The notes under the pieces: model-generated
What the model was told of the DNA's origin: nothing
The model's database searches: none
Seen by the model: only the letters and a program-made list of their open reading frames with translations
Shown: one piece after another, positions 1 to 11,028 of the stretch
Layout: the number at the start of each line of letters is the position of its first letter
Numbering within the stretch: position 1 is the first letter of the stretch
Position numbers and translations under genes: made by a program
Source: Megamerina dolium
Lineage: Eukaryota > Arthropoda > Insecta > Diptera > Megamerinidae
DNA length: 64,000 bases
Direction: 5' to 3'
Assembly: GCA_963854835.1 (NCBI GenBank)
Contig: OY978530.1
Span: forward strand, 35,416,639-35,480,638

Positions 1-1060
1 TTCAAAAGCGTAGTTATCAACAGTGACGTGCTGTCCAAGACTCCACGACTTTTTGTTTGTTGACAATAGATACTTCGTCGTGCCCTCGCTCACCGTAAGA
101 CCCATCCGACGCAACCCTTTTTCCAACTCTGAGAATGCTGCACTAACTGCTCGCGTGGTCATGCCGATTATGTCAATATCGTCGGCATACGCTAACAGCA
201 TGACACTTTTGTTGAAGATAGTGCCATTATGTCGTAGATCAGCAGCTCGTATTATTTTCTCCATAATAAGATTGAAGAAGTCGCACGATAACGAATCACC
301 TTGTCTGAAACCCCGTTCGGTATTAAACGGTGCGGAGAGGTCCTTCCCAATTTTCACTGCACAACGGGTGTTAAGCAGTGTCATTCTACAAAGTCGAATG
401 AGCTTTGCAGGAATACCGAACTCAGACATTGTTGCGTAGAGGTAATCCCTTACCGGACTGTCGAAAGCGGCTTTATAATCAACAAATAGGTGGTGTGTGT
501 TGATCTGTTTTTCTTGGGTCTTCTCCAGGATATGGCGCAGTGTGAAAATCTGGTCGATGGTGGATTTACCAGGTCTGAAGCCACACTGATAAGGTCCAAT
601 CAGGTTGTGGAGCATGGGCTTCAATCTTTCACACAATTTTCTCGATAGGACCTTGTATGCGATACTCAGGAGACTTATTCCACGGTAGTTGGCGCAAATT
701 GTGGGGTCTCCTTTTTTTGTACAGGACAGAGAACACTGACCCTCCAATCATCAGGCATGCTTTCATCCGACCATATTCTGCTTATGAGCTGGTGCATGCA
801 GGCGAGCAGCTCATCGCCTCCGGTCTTAAACAACTCGACAGGCAGGCCATCAGCACCTGCAGCTTTGTTGTTCTTCAAACTCAAAATGGCCGTTTGAAAC
901 TCGTCATAGTCGGAGGTGGAACATCAATGCCATCATCTGTAATTGGGGTTATCGGGCAATCTCCTCCATTGGCGGAATTGTTTGTAACATCGGCATTCAG
1001 TAACGTGGAGAAGTGTTCCCTCCATAAGCTCAAGTACAATCTGGGCATCTTTAATCAGAT
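1..1060 (-). pseudogene. RTE reverse transcriptase fragment
   Basis: This is the N-terminal two thirds of the RT domain on the minus strand, continuing off the left edge. Position 675-884 encodes a clean stretch containing NNKAAGADGLP and ISRIWSDESMPDDWR, the conserved start of RTE RTs. Further left the nucleotide sequence aligns base by base with copy C (52.6-53.5 kb), including the YADDID-equivalent region around 175-200. Multiple frameshifts interrupt it. At the codon where copies B and C carry a shared TAG stop (about 1050-1060), copy A has CAG. Confidence 0.85.
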
Positions 1061-1216
1061 TCTCAAAGAATTGATGATATTCTTGATCTTCTTAAAGAAT
1101 TTTTGAGTATCATTCTTGCCTCTACGCATCTCTATCTCCTTACACTCGCATCTTTCCAGCTCTCTCTTCTTCCACCTGAAAAGATGTCTCTCTCCACTCC
1201 TCATCTCTCTGTACCG

Positions 1217-2338
1217 CTACTCAACAGCTCGCGTAGCATCTGCAGGCAGGGCTTTTCTGCAAGCTGCGCCTTTCGTTGCGGTAGTGTAGCGACACTTCTG
1301 ATCATACGACTCATTCCTCTGAGACCGGTAGTAACAGATTACCTCCTCGGCAGCAGTAGTCATGGATTGGGATATATTTGTCCACCGTGCGCATGTATCA
1401 TCAAGTGGGGGAGTGTTCTGCATAAGCAGATCGGATAGTCGAGTGGAAAATGCATCTGCTGTCTCTGGTGATTGCAGCTTACTGACGTCGAGATTTCTCT
1501 GTGTGGGACTTCTCTTGTTATTTGCGACACATAAACGTGTGCGCACCTTAGCTGCAACAAGGTCGTGATCCGAGTCGATGTTGGCACCACGGATCGATTT
1601 CACGTCCATAACACTGGAAACATGCCTTCCGTCAATCACCACATGATCAATTTGATTTCTTGTTCATTGATCTGGAGACAGCCATGTCGCTTTGTGGATG
1701 TCGAGATGCTGGAATCTGGTACCACCAATTACCATGTTTCGTGCTGCGGCGAAATCGATCAGCCTCATTCCGTTATCGGAGGTGTTCTGGTGGAGGCTGA
1801 ATTTTCCGACAGTTAGACCAAAGGTACCTTCCTTGCCCACCCTGGCATTAAGGTCGTCAATCACGATTTTGATATCGTGGCGGGGGCAGCGATCGTAAGC
1901 TTCTTCGAGGCGCTGAAAGAAGCTCTCCTTGGTCACATTGTCCTTCTCATCCGTAGGAGCGTGGGCACATATAAGGCTGATGTTGAAAAATTTTGCCTTG
2001 ATGCGGATTGTGGCCAGCCGTTCGTTCACAGGCGTGAAATGTGAGACAAGATGTCGTAGTCTCTTGCTGACCAAAAATCCACATCCTAATTCGTGCCTTT
2101 CAGCATCGCAACTGTAGTTGATGTCACAGGACGCTCTTTTGGAGCAGCCCTGTTCCGTCCATCGCATTTCCTGGAGAGCGGTGATTTCAGCTCTTTGAAG
2201 GACATCAACCAGCTGGATAAAGGCACCCTCCCTATAAAGGAACCGGACATTCCAGGTGCATATCCGTAAGTCATTGTCCTTATTTCTTTTGCGGGGGTCA
2301 TCAACAAAGGGGGTAGTCCGTTTCCGAGGCATTTTCAA
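1217..2338 (-). pseudogene. RTE endonuclease domain (APE-like), frameshifted
   Basis: This is the N-terminal apurinic-type endonuclease of the RTE polyprotein, which nicks target DNA for target-primed reverse transcription. It reads from about 2338 down to 1664, then resumes in another frame at 1642-1217. Landmarks are the TWNVR start motif, the LQEMRWT segment holding the catalytic Glu, the AHAPTDEKDN segment and SDHDLV near the C-terminal catalytic Asp-His. The DLNAR segment has Asp-Leu where copies B and C have Gly-Asp-Phe, so a core motif is altered here. The frame break at about 1650 and further breaks below 1217 make this copy non-functional. Confidence 0.85.
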
Positions 2339-2682
2339 TGGGCAGTTTTTTTATGTGGCGGGTCCCAAACCCATCGCACAACCTCTAACCGAGGAGATTT
2401 TCGCCACTCACTTCAGCCGCCTCCAAGCGGGTGTCAGGAGGACGTTGCCCGGTGGTCGCCACGTGGAGGGACCCCATTAATAATAATAAAGGCGCCATCA
2501 CATAGTAAGCAGAGCAAGCTACATGACTACCCCTCATTAACAAATAAAGGTATCATCACATAGCGCTCAGATCAAACTACATGACAGCCAGTGAGTTGAC
2601 TTGCGATGAGTTCAACAAGGATTGCGCTAGCCCCTCCCGGTTGAGGCAATTAGACACGTTACCTTGTGAAAACACCACCAGA

Positions 2683-3805
2683 CCAGACCATTATTGAGAA
2701 CAATAATAATTAAAATCAATCATTGAAATAGAAAAGTGACCGTCAACAAAAATTGAGTTGCCAACTCTCTTAATACATACAAACGTAGACATTATGCCCC
2801 CCTTGCAGGAATACTGCAAAGGAGACGCAACCCCTACCCAAAAGAAATAGAGAGAGAGAGAGATTTTACAAGGAATTGAATACTTCATATGAAGTTAAAA
2901 AGAGTACAAGTTATCTTATTTAAATAAATTTCATAGATATAGCTCAAGTCCAGAAGATCGACCAAGTTGTCAAGAACAAGCATGCTTATCTCAATCCAAT
3001 TATCGATCGAACGACTTCTCCAAACCGTATGTAAGTAGAAAAATATTAGTGGAGAGTGGTAAAAACGGAAGCAAAAGTCAGTAGGGAGAGATGGCCAGTT
3101 GTGACAGTCGAGTTAATGTTGATAACTGAGTGAATATTAGTTAGTGGAATGATAGTTGAAGATTCGCCACTCCGATGTATGTGGGTTTTGTAAATCGGAA
3201 TCTTCACCAATTGGTGTAACCATGTCAATGACTGGCAATCTTGTAAAGATTGTAATTACTGCTACATTAGGAGTAGTGATCTCTCATTTTTTTTCAAGTT
3301 ACATGTATAATGTGAAGGCCTTTCACTTGATCGTGGTCCCATCGTGAATAGAAAGATCGGTAGAGAATTTACCAACATTATCAATGGTCGTAGATCAGAT
3401 GTGAGGGAAACCTCACATAGTTGAGAAACCTGATGTTGATATATGTCTTTCTACTAGTAACAAATTGAATAGGCTGCTATTGCAGGTTGTGTTCCGTCTG
3501 AATAATTCATTTCCTTGCATACAGTATGTATATATTTTCAACTTTCGTCTCGTAAAGCACGAAAGTGAAAGAAAACAATGTGAGATTGGCAGGATAGCCA
3601 AAATTGTCAGTCACCATAAACGGTTAAGACAAATGTGATAGGATTAATATTTAGCCTCGAATATCGGTATAGAATGTAAAGCAACTAAGCGAATGTCCAT
3701 ACTGAAGAGAATTATAGAAATACCGCAAAAATATATTTATCGTCATTGCATACGATATAGTGCGATACTCCCTCGTATTCATGTTTCGGAAGTGGTTGCC
3801 CCTCA
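2683..3805. other. Spacer without recognised gene; one short dispersed repeat
   Basis: I recognise no gene here. About 70 bp at 2696-2795 recur at 21282-21345, with a roughly 30-bp length difference inside; this looks like a fragment of a dispersed element. A short (GA)n run lies at about 2847-2862. Small open frames at 3156-3347 and 3413-3601 show no family resemblance I can support. Confidence 0.6.
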
Positions 3806-5146
3806 TCGAGAATGATTGTGTAATTTTTGAATGTAGCTTCTGTAGGACATTGCAACTGCCTCAGAAATTGTGGGTACATGTAAATCTCGATGGATGTTAA
3901 CGTTCCTCATATACCAAGGCGCGTTTACAATAATTCGCAGACACTTGGATTTTATTCGCTGCAATTTTTCGATATTTGAGGGAGATGCGGTGCACCAAAA
4001 CTGAATACCATAAGTCCAGATTGGCTTCACGATTACTTTATATAATAGCACTTTGTATTAGAGATTCAACTTTGATCTTTTGTGTAACAGCCACCATAAC
4101 TGATTAATTTTAAGCTTGATCTGAGTTTTCTTTGCCTCTATGTGATTTCTCCAGGTCAGCCTTCTGTCGAGGCGAATACCCAAGTACTTTGTTGAGAAAC
4201 ATTGTGGAACTGATTGGCCATTAATTTTAAGTGGGAGACATGCATCTAGGCTTAGCGTGAAGGTTACATGTACGCTCTTTGATTCATTGACTTTTATACG
4301 CCATTTTTCTAGCCAGATTTCGAGAGAATCGACATGAGTCTGCAGGATTTTAGTAGCTTCTATGGGGTTAGAGCGAGAGCACAATATTGCCGTATCATCA
4401 GCAAAGGTCGATATGAACGTATAGTTATTGTAGGGCATATCTGAAGTGTATAAGAGATACAGTAAGGGGCCCAAAACGCTTCTTTGAGGAACGCCAGCGT
4501 GAATATCCAATGGATTTGTTGTGATGTACGAGAAATTGTCTTTTCGTGAGGTAGCTACTAAGCAATGAGGAGACATTTGCAGGCAGTAATAGTTTGAGTT
4601 TGTAAATAAGGCCATCGTGCCATACTTTATCGAAAGCTTGAGTGATATCAAGAAAGACAGCTGAGCAATACTTTTTTTCTTCAAAAGTGTTCCTTATCAG
4701 AATTACAATGCGGTGGACTTGTTCTAATGTGCCGTGCTGTTTTCTAAATCCAAACTGATGTTGAGGAATCAGTTGGTTGAGATTAATAAATGGAGTTATA
4801 TTCATGACAAGTAGCTTTTCGAATACTTTAGAGAGTAGATGCAGGAGGCTGATAGGTATGTACGATGCAACTTTTGTAGGGTATTTTCCTGGTTTTGCTA
4901 TCATAATAATTTTTGAAGTTTTCCAGCATTTGGGATAGTGTTTAATACGAAGTATAGCATTGAAAATGTGCATGAGATGAATTACTGAAGCCGGAGGTAG
5001 CTCTTTTATCATTTTACCGGTAATTTTATCTGGACCATGTGATTTTTTTAGTTTAAATCTTTATAAATTGCTTTGAATATGTCCTTTTTTTAATTTTGAG
5101 CGTTATTGAGCAAGGTTGAGAAGTTAATTTTGGTAATGAGGACAAA
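3806..5146 (-). pseudogene. Jockey-like LINE fragment J1 (reverse transcriptase)
   Basis: This is the RT portion of a Jockey-clade LINE, minus strand. Reading frames at 5012-4425, 4684-4058 and 4051-3803 overlap through frameshifts. Visible RT motifs include PISLLHLLSKVFEKL, HQFGFRKQHGT, the AVFLDITQAFDKVWHDGL block holding the first catalytic Asp, and FADDTAIL with the YxDD-equivalent Asp pair. The C-terminal IHRDLHVPTISE segment is in a separate frame. The copy is truncated at both ends compared with J2 and J3: it starts in the endonuclease-RT linker and stops about 250 bp before the poly-A end. Loss of the 3' end is not the usual LINE truncation and implies later breakage. Confidence 0.88.
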
Positions 5147-5699
5147 AAAATGAGTAAAATTATTTCGGGAGAGATAAGTTGAATTGAAATGTCCAACGTA
5201 GAGTTAAAATTGTTTTATGGCCAGTTACTTCTACTAGGCCTTCCAAATTACTACTTTGTAACCCCTTCACGTGTTTCGTCGCTTTATCGTAGATAGAAGG
5301 GTTTGCAGAAAGAATAAAGGTAAAGGCTGGTCTTCCAGCAGTAAAATTAAAGTTGTGACCATGGGAGTATACGAACAGCGCGCTGAAAGTTGTAAATTCT
5401 CGGCTCGTAGAGTTCGAAAGCAGGAATAGGGATGTAAGATTGGCTATATTGCCTTAGTTGAAAACGCTTGAATAAAATGCGCGTTCATGATAGCACGATA
5501 ATTCACTATGTTTATGAAAATGTATTGTAGCAAATAGCGAGAAACTGGGAATCTTTATACGAATACAATATATACCAGTACGTAGTTTCATCGATGATTC
5601 GTAGAATTCGGCCAATTGAAATGTTCGGTTAGGATAAGTGAACAAATGAGAGAGAGAGAAGAGTATGAGTCGATACGAAGAATCTCACAAAAAAAATTT
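5147..5699. other. Spacer, no recognised gene
   Basis: AT-rich sequence between J1 and the Bel-Pao remnants. A 63-codon minus-strand frame at 5454-5645 has no recognisable motif. It could be further decayed Bel-Pao sequence, but I cannot support that. Confidence 0.4.
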
Positions 5700-6300
5700 G
5701 CTACATAATGTGGGGGTGGATCCAGTCAGTATGTCCGGGCCACATTGTATCTTTTCTGCGACAATAAGTTTGGTGGGGCCAGTGTTAGGTGTGAGAGAGA
5801 TTGCCTTGGTACCTGTGTATGCTTCTTGTTGAAGAAACTAGAGTAATGAGTAGATAATACAGCTATAGGCGGGGTAAATATTGACTTCGACTGCTATAAA
5901 GGGAGTCGCATTCTCGATTTTCAAGATCTGTAAGATCTAAGCTTTTCTTTAAGTAAGAAAGTCGAGAAATTATGGCGATTGTGCTTCATATTCGGATTGG
6001 GCCGTGTTCGGTAAAGCACTGAATGGTGTCAGCTTATGACGAACTTGACAAGAACTTGCTTTGGCACTCTGTAAGAGAGTAAGGGCAGTTGACGCATAAA
6101 TCACATTTTCGAGTAAAGGAATATTCTCTCATCAACTGTAAGTATTTAGAGTTTCGCGTATTAGCATGTGATTATTTCTTTTCTCATTGTAAGTAATGAA
6201 ATTCTGCTTTCAATATGTAGAATACAAAATTTTTATAGACTTAGCTAGAATGTGAAAATCTGCGATTCGTGAAAGCATGTAGTGTCATGGTAAGTCAACG
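5700..6300 (-). pseudogene. Diverged Bel-Pao gag-end/protease remnant
   Basis: This stretch is weakly parallel to 6780-7198. Both contain a similar block (CCAGTCAGTATG followed by CC..CCACA.TGT), then about 300 bp of diverged sequence, then a zinc-knuckle-like block ending near GGCACTCT..AAGAG. It is probably a second, older Bel-Pao gag-end/protease fragment from a related family, on the minus strand. No frame longer than a few dozen codons survives. The family call rests on the parallel with the neighbour, not on an intact motif. Confidence 0.5.
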
Positions 6301-6342
6301 TAGTTAACAAACCAAATAGAGAGCCCTCTAGTTAAGGAACGA

Positions 6343-7198
6343 CTAGGTACTAGACGATATGAGCATAGATTTTGTCAGTATGGCTTCACTGAGGAATGGG
6401 TTTCCAAATAGATCAACGACTAAATTCGTAAGCCCTGTTGCCTTAACACGATCCAAAGGAGTACAGCAGTAATGAAATGATACTCGGTAATGTGTGGACT
6501 CTGGACGTGCAATCACGTAGAATAAGCAGGAATTGATTATTCTGGTCATAAGGTATGAACGCCCGTACGATTGTTGACCTGGTTCAAGAAAATGTAACAA
6601 GTAGTGTGCATTTTACATCTGGGATTGTCATACGCATCGAAACTACTCCAGTTCATTGTTTCATTGACGTTTCGTAGAAATCAATAAATTAGTTTGTTCA
6701 GCTAGGATGAACTGAAGAAATGAGTGAGGGATGCTTGTGACGGTCCATTTCGAAGAATTTGACATAACGATGCTACTGAATGTTGTTGTGGCTCCAGTCA
6801 GTATGACCATGCCACAATGTCGCATTAAAATTTCCGCAACAATAATTTCGGAGTCCCTGTATTGGGCAAGATTGGGTCCATTGGAAAACTTCAACGTACG
6901 ATGTTTCCTCCGAAAGTGGTGATTGGAAATCACGTTTTCTGCCAATGTCATTGCTCGAAGTGTCGATCGAGTAGTCAACATTTCTGACGGGTGTTGCATC
7001 TTGATTGTATACGACCTGTGATGTCGCGATTTCTTTCTTGGAGAAAAAGTTGAAGATTTTGGGGAATTACATCTCATTTTTGTGTTATGCCTCATTCGGT
7101 GCAGCAGGGAATGGTGCCGTTTTCCACAAAAACGGCAAGCAAAATGGCTGTGGCACTCTTCAAGAGTAACCGAAATTGCCAAGCAGTTATCGCAAATA
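6343..7198 (-). pseudogene. Bel-Pao gag C-terminus and protease region (element P1, distal part)
   Basis: Minus-strand continuation of the Bel-Pao element whose gag lies at 12945-14145. The frame at 7182-6661 opens with a cysteine/histidine cluster (C-x4-H-x3-C-x2-C-x3-HH, ending RHHSLLH), the typical Bel-Pao nucleocapsid signature just before the protease. The protease core is poorly kept: I see no clear D-[ST]-G. A second frame at 6600-6343 has a hydrophobic pattern like the end of the Bel-Pao protease. At 7198 the Bel-Pao sequence is interrupted by the mariner insertion and resumes in frame at 12945. Confidence 0.75.
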
Positions 7199-7224
7199 AC
7201 AGGTATACAAGCTTAAATCCGCTG
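7199..7224 (-). repeat. M1 mariner terminal inverted repeat (3' end)
   Basis: A 26-bp end that pairs with 12919-12944 with about two mismatches. It lies directly next to a TA at 7197-7198. Confidence 0.85.
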
Positions 7225-7276
7225 TTTTACGGTAAAAAAAAACACACCTTTTTTTCATAGAAAGCCAAAAATTAAT

Positions 7277-7310
7277 TTATTCAAAGTATTTGCCCTCACT
7301 AGCTATATGT
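7277..7310 (-). pseudogene. mariner M1 transposase, last codons
   Basis: Minus-strand codons reading IASEGKYFE followed by a stop at 7279-7277. This matches the usual mariner transposase C-terminus, a Gly-Lys-Tyr-Phe-type ending followed by a short AT-rich 3' region and the terminal repeat. It is joined at 7310/7311 to the SINE head, so everything between here and the N-terminal half at 12161 is absent. Confidence 0.75.
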
Positions 7311-7413
7311 TGGGTGCCGTGGCTCAGTGGTTAGTGTGTTGGCCTGTGTGTTGATCTGTAGGTCGTGGTTCAATCCCCGGCTGATGCATAACAAATTTAA
7401 TATCGAAAAGATT
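7311..7413 (+). mobile_element. tRNA-derived SINE head (S1)
   Basis: The sequence starts GGGTGCCGTGGCTCAGTGG and contains an A-box-like TGGCTCAGTGG (7320-7330) and a near-consensus B box GGTTCAATCCC (7367-7377), the internal RNA polymerase III promoter of tRNA genes and SINEs. It continues into ATGCATAACAAATTTAATATCGA, which also follows the B box in S2 (18857-19190). A shared non-tRNA body in two places marks this as a dispersed SINE and not a tRNA gene. S1 has lost its body after about 100 bp and runs into a (TA)n tract. Confidence 0.75.
7320..7377 (+). promoter_or_regulatory. Pol III internal promoter (A and B boxes) of SINE S1
   Basis: TGGCTCAGTGG at 7320-7330 fits the A-box consensus, and GGTTCAATCCC at 7367-7377 fits the B-box consensus. 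Spacing of about 37 bp is within the tRNA range. Confidence 0.65.
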
Positions 7414-7707
<294 letters not shown>

Positions 7708-7726
7708 AAGTGGTGACCCCGGAAGT
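7708..7726 (+). other. G1 primer binding site region
   Basis: Directly after the 5' LTR, AAG is followed by TGGTGACCCCGG. A TGG start here is what is expected where the 3' CCA of a priming tRNA pairs. I cannot name the tRNA with confidence. Confidence 0.6.
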
Positions 7727-7842
7727 ATAAAATTGAGGTTAGCTCATTCGTAAAAGTGAAAAAACTCCACGTGCATTTATCGGCGCTTAAAAGCAATTTC
7801 TTCGGTTGTGGAATAATCTTTTAACCTACAAAAATTACAAAG

Positions 7843-8718
7843 ATGCTTGGGCCGGAGGACAATGGCACAACACCTCCACAACAACCACCAAATGCACAGC
7901 TTATCGGAAATGATGTTCATGTGGATTCTGCTGTGGTTCCAAGAATAAATCCACCGAGCATGGCCGCCACGAACATCGAATCATATTTTATGTCGCTCGA
8001 GTTTTGGTTCGCTGCGTCGGGAGTAACTCAAGACATCAGGAAATACAACCTCGTGATGGCGCAAGTGCCACCAAATAAATTGACAGAGCTGCGCGCAATC
8101 ATTGAAGCCACCCATCAACAGAACAGGTATAAGTACATCAAAACCAAACTAACCTCACATTTCGCCGACAGTCAGCAAAGGCGCCTGCAGCGTGTTTTAT
8201 CGGACATGCCACTAGGAGATATGAAGCCTAGTCAGCTCTTCAATGAAATGCGTCGAGTTGCTGGTAGTTCACTATGTGAAACAGTTCTAGTTGATTTGTG
8301 GGCATCACGATTACCACCTCACGCGCAGGCTGCAGTGATAGCTGCAAAAGGGGACCCGGTGGATAAAGTTGTAATCGCAGATGCCATAGTAGAGTCGATG
8401 GGCCTACGTGGTATAAATAGAGTAGAGCAATCTTCCGCCGTCTCACCCTCATCGAACCAGTTTAACACAGATTCTGAGGTTACCCTGCAAGCACTCCAAC
8501 GACAGATTGCGCAACTCTCAAAGCGACTTGAGGCAATAAAGACGAAAAAAAGGAGTTCACGAAGCCACTCACGTTCATACAGCCGTAATCGTTCACCTGA
8601 ACCTCGGACAACCAGTAACTCAGCAAATAGGAGTTGCTGGTATCATCGTACTTTTGGCGACAATGCGCGTAGATGCAAAACCCCCTGCAGTTACGCCAAC
8701 GTAAATTCACCGAATTGA
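7843..8718 (+). CDS. G1 Gag protein
   Basis: 291 residues. Gag forms the retrotransposon particle and packages its RNA. The middle carries a capsid-like segment (YFMSLEFWFAASGV, LVMAQVPPNKL, LLSDMPLGDMKPSQL-type positions around 45-130), seen in many insect Gypsy Gags. A Ser/Arg-rich basic stretch is at about 235-260, and a nucleocapsid-type end follows (CWYHRTFGDNARRCKTPC, residues 266-283). The start at 7843 is the first ATG after the LTR that gives this frame. The TGA at 8716-8718 is in the same frame as pol. It may be a readthrough junction or a nonsense mutation; the sequence cannot decide between them. Confidence 0.88.
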   Translation: MLGPEDNGTTPPQQPPNAQLIGNDVHVDSAVVPRINPPSMAATNIESYFMSLEFWFAASGVTQDIRKYNLVMAQVPPNKLTELRAIIEATHQQNRYKYIKTKLTSHFADSQQRRLQRVLSDMPLGDMKPSQLFNEMRRVAGSSLCETVLVDLWASRLPPHAQAAVIAAKGDPVDKVVIADAIVESMGLRGINRVEQSSAVSPSSNQFNTDSEVTLQALQRQIAQLSKRLEAIKTKKRSSRSHSRSYSRNRSPEPRTTSNSANRSCWYHRTFGDNARRCKTPCSYANVNSPN

Positions 8719-11028
8719 TGTTACTTGACACAAGCTGCACCGAGTACGGGCAAACATCTTGATGCAGCAATTTTTCGCCTTCAGGTATCAGCCATCACAA
8801 ACAATTTAAAATTTTTAATTGACACCGGCGCAGACGTGTCTGTTATACCAAAAGGCTCACGTTCAGTCAAGTATCAACCTTCTTCCATGAAATTGTTTGC
8901 CGCTAATGGAACTCCTATCAACGTTTACGGAGAAGTGCTCTTAAAAGTTAACCTGGGACTAAGGCGCGAGGTTTTGTGGACGTTTTTGATCGCTGATGTT
9001 ACTTCGGGTATAATTGGTGCAGATTTCATCAGTCACTTTAGTTTACTCATTAATTTAAAACGAAGTCGCCTGATCGATAATAATACTTCATTAGAAACTA
9101 CTGGACATATGGTCGCCGCCAAACACCTTTCCGTCAAGTCATTCGATACATCTTCGTCGTACGCTGAATTATTAAACGAGTTCCCAGCAGTAACACGCTT
9201 CGCCCAGCCCGGCACTACCATAGAAACATCCGTGGTACACTATATCGACACGCACGGCCCACCCGTTTTCGCTCGCCCTAGACGCCTATCTCCTGATAAG
9301 CTAGCAGCTGCGCGGGCCGAATTCGAAAGCTTGATGAAGCTTGGAATTTGCAGACCCTCACGAAGCAGTTGGGTCAGTCCGCTGCATATGGTTAAAAAGG
9401 CAGATGGCACCTGGCGCCCATGTGGCGACTATCGGGCATTGAATGCTATCACGACACCGGACAGATACCCAATACCTTACCTACAGGATTTTACAAGCAA
9501 TTTGCAAGGCAAGACAATTTTTTCAAAAGTCGACCTGCAGAAGGCGTTTCATCAGGTACCTGTCCATCCGGATGATATCCCAAAAACTGCTATTGCCACG
9601 TCCTTTGGCTTATTTGAGTTTGCATATATGACGTTTGGACTGCGAAATGCAGCTCAAACCTTTCAAAGGCTAATTCACGAGGTCGTACGTGGTCTGGATT
9701 TTGTCTTCCCATACATGGAAGACATCTGCATCGCTTCATCAAGTCCAAGAGAGCACGAACTACACCTCCGCCAACTTTTTAAAAGACTTACGAAGTACAA
9801 TTTAACTATCAACGTAGCGAAGTCTGAATTCGGCCGAAGCGAGATAATCTTTCTCGGCCACATGATATCCTCGAAAGGGATTCGACCGCATCCAGAGCGC
9901 GTAGAGGTCATACGCAATTTCAAAAGGCCTTCCACCGTTAAGGAATTGAAGAGTTTCTTGGCGATGATAAACTTTTATAGACGGTTTATACCTCATGCAA
10001 TCGAAGCACAGGCACCGCTGCTAGAGATGTGCCCTGGAAACGTCAAAAACGACCGATCACTACTCAACTGGTCTGCTGAGACATCAGCAGCTTTTGATAA
10101 GTGCAAACAACAACTAGCGAACTCAACTTTGCTCGCGCACCCATCGAAAGAAGCGGAGCTATCCCTTTGGGTGGATGCTTCCAATATTGCGGCCGGCGCC
10201 GTTCTTCATCAGGTGGTAGAAGGTGCTCTTGAACCGTTAGGGTTCTTCTCAAAAAAGTTTGATAAGTCGCAACTGCGTTATAGCACCTACGACCGTGAGC
10301 TAACAGCGATATATTTAGCAGTTCGACAATTTAAATTTATGCTAGAAGGCCGGCTCTGTGATATCTATACGGACCACAAGCCGCTTACGTACGCCTTCAG
10401 ACAAAATTTAGACAAGGCTTCGAATAGACAAGCACGCCAGTTGGATTTCATCTCGCAACTTACTACAGACATCCGTCATGTAAACGGTAAAGAAAACGTT
10501 ACAGCAGATTTACTCTCTCGTATTTCATCCTTGCAAATGGCACACGTTGATTTTAAAACACTGGCGATTGATCAGAAAGTAGACGAAGAATTGCAACAAT
10601 TACTGCAAAAAGGTAACGCAAATGGTTCTCTTAAATTAAAACTCTTTACAATTCCAGGCAGCTCAGAACAGTTGTACTGTGACGTTTCGACAAACTGCAT
10701 TCGGCCATTTGTTACCAAGAAGTACAGACGTTTGGTTTTAGAGTCTACGCATAACCTGTGCCACCCAGGCCCACGTGCTACAGCCAAATTGATGACGCAA
10801 AGATTCGTTTGGCCTGGCATACAGAAAGACAGCAGAGCTTTTACCAAGGCGTGCGTTCACTGTCAACGGTCAAAAGTGAACCGCCACACATTTTCTCAAC
10901 TGCAGCGTTACATGCCGCCGGACAAACGATTTTCCCATATTAACGTCGATATAGTGGGCCCATTCCCTCTCAACAATGGACAACGTTACTGTCTCACGTT
11001 GGTCGACAGATTCACCAGGTGGCCCTAG
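8719..11028 (+). pseudogene. G1 Pol: protease, RT, RNase H, integrase N-terminal half
   Basis: The frame is open from the codon after the gag TGA to a TAG at 11026-11028; there is no obvious ATG start, so expression would be as a Gag-Pol fusion. Protease: LIDTGADVSVIP with the D-T-G triad near 8818-8832. RT: RPCGDYRALNAIT, the FSKVDLQKAFHQV block, and PYMEDICIAS where Tyr-x-Asp-Asp is expected. RNase H: LWVDAS, ELTAIYLAV and YTDHKPLTYAF. Integrase: an HPG...CVHCQ zinc region and NVDIVGPFP with the first catalytic Asp. The Glu in the YxDD box and the TAG inside integrase both argue against function. Confidence 0.93.

Larger units (their letters stand above)
1..2682 (-). mobile_element. RTE-clade non-LTR retrotransposon, copy A (cut by window edge)
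   Basis: This is an RTE-type LINE on the minus strand. Its 5' end lies near 2682 and its RT portion continues past position 1. It matches copies B (37419-40715) and C (51042-54143) along its length. The left edge corresponds to about 53.5 kb of copy C, so roughly the last 0.6 kb of the element is outside the window. The 5' leader at about 2480-2682 is shared with copy B. Endonuclease and RT reading frames are broken by several frameshifts. Copy A is clearly more diverged from B and C than those are from each other. Confidence 0.9.

Noticed and set aside
7311..7390. A functional tRNA gene
   Set aside because: The A and B boxes are good, but I cannot fold a convincing acceptor and anticodon stem, and the same downstream non-tRNA sequence occurs at 18.9 kb, which marks a SINE.
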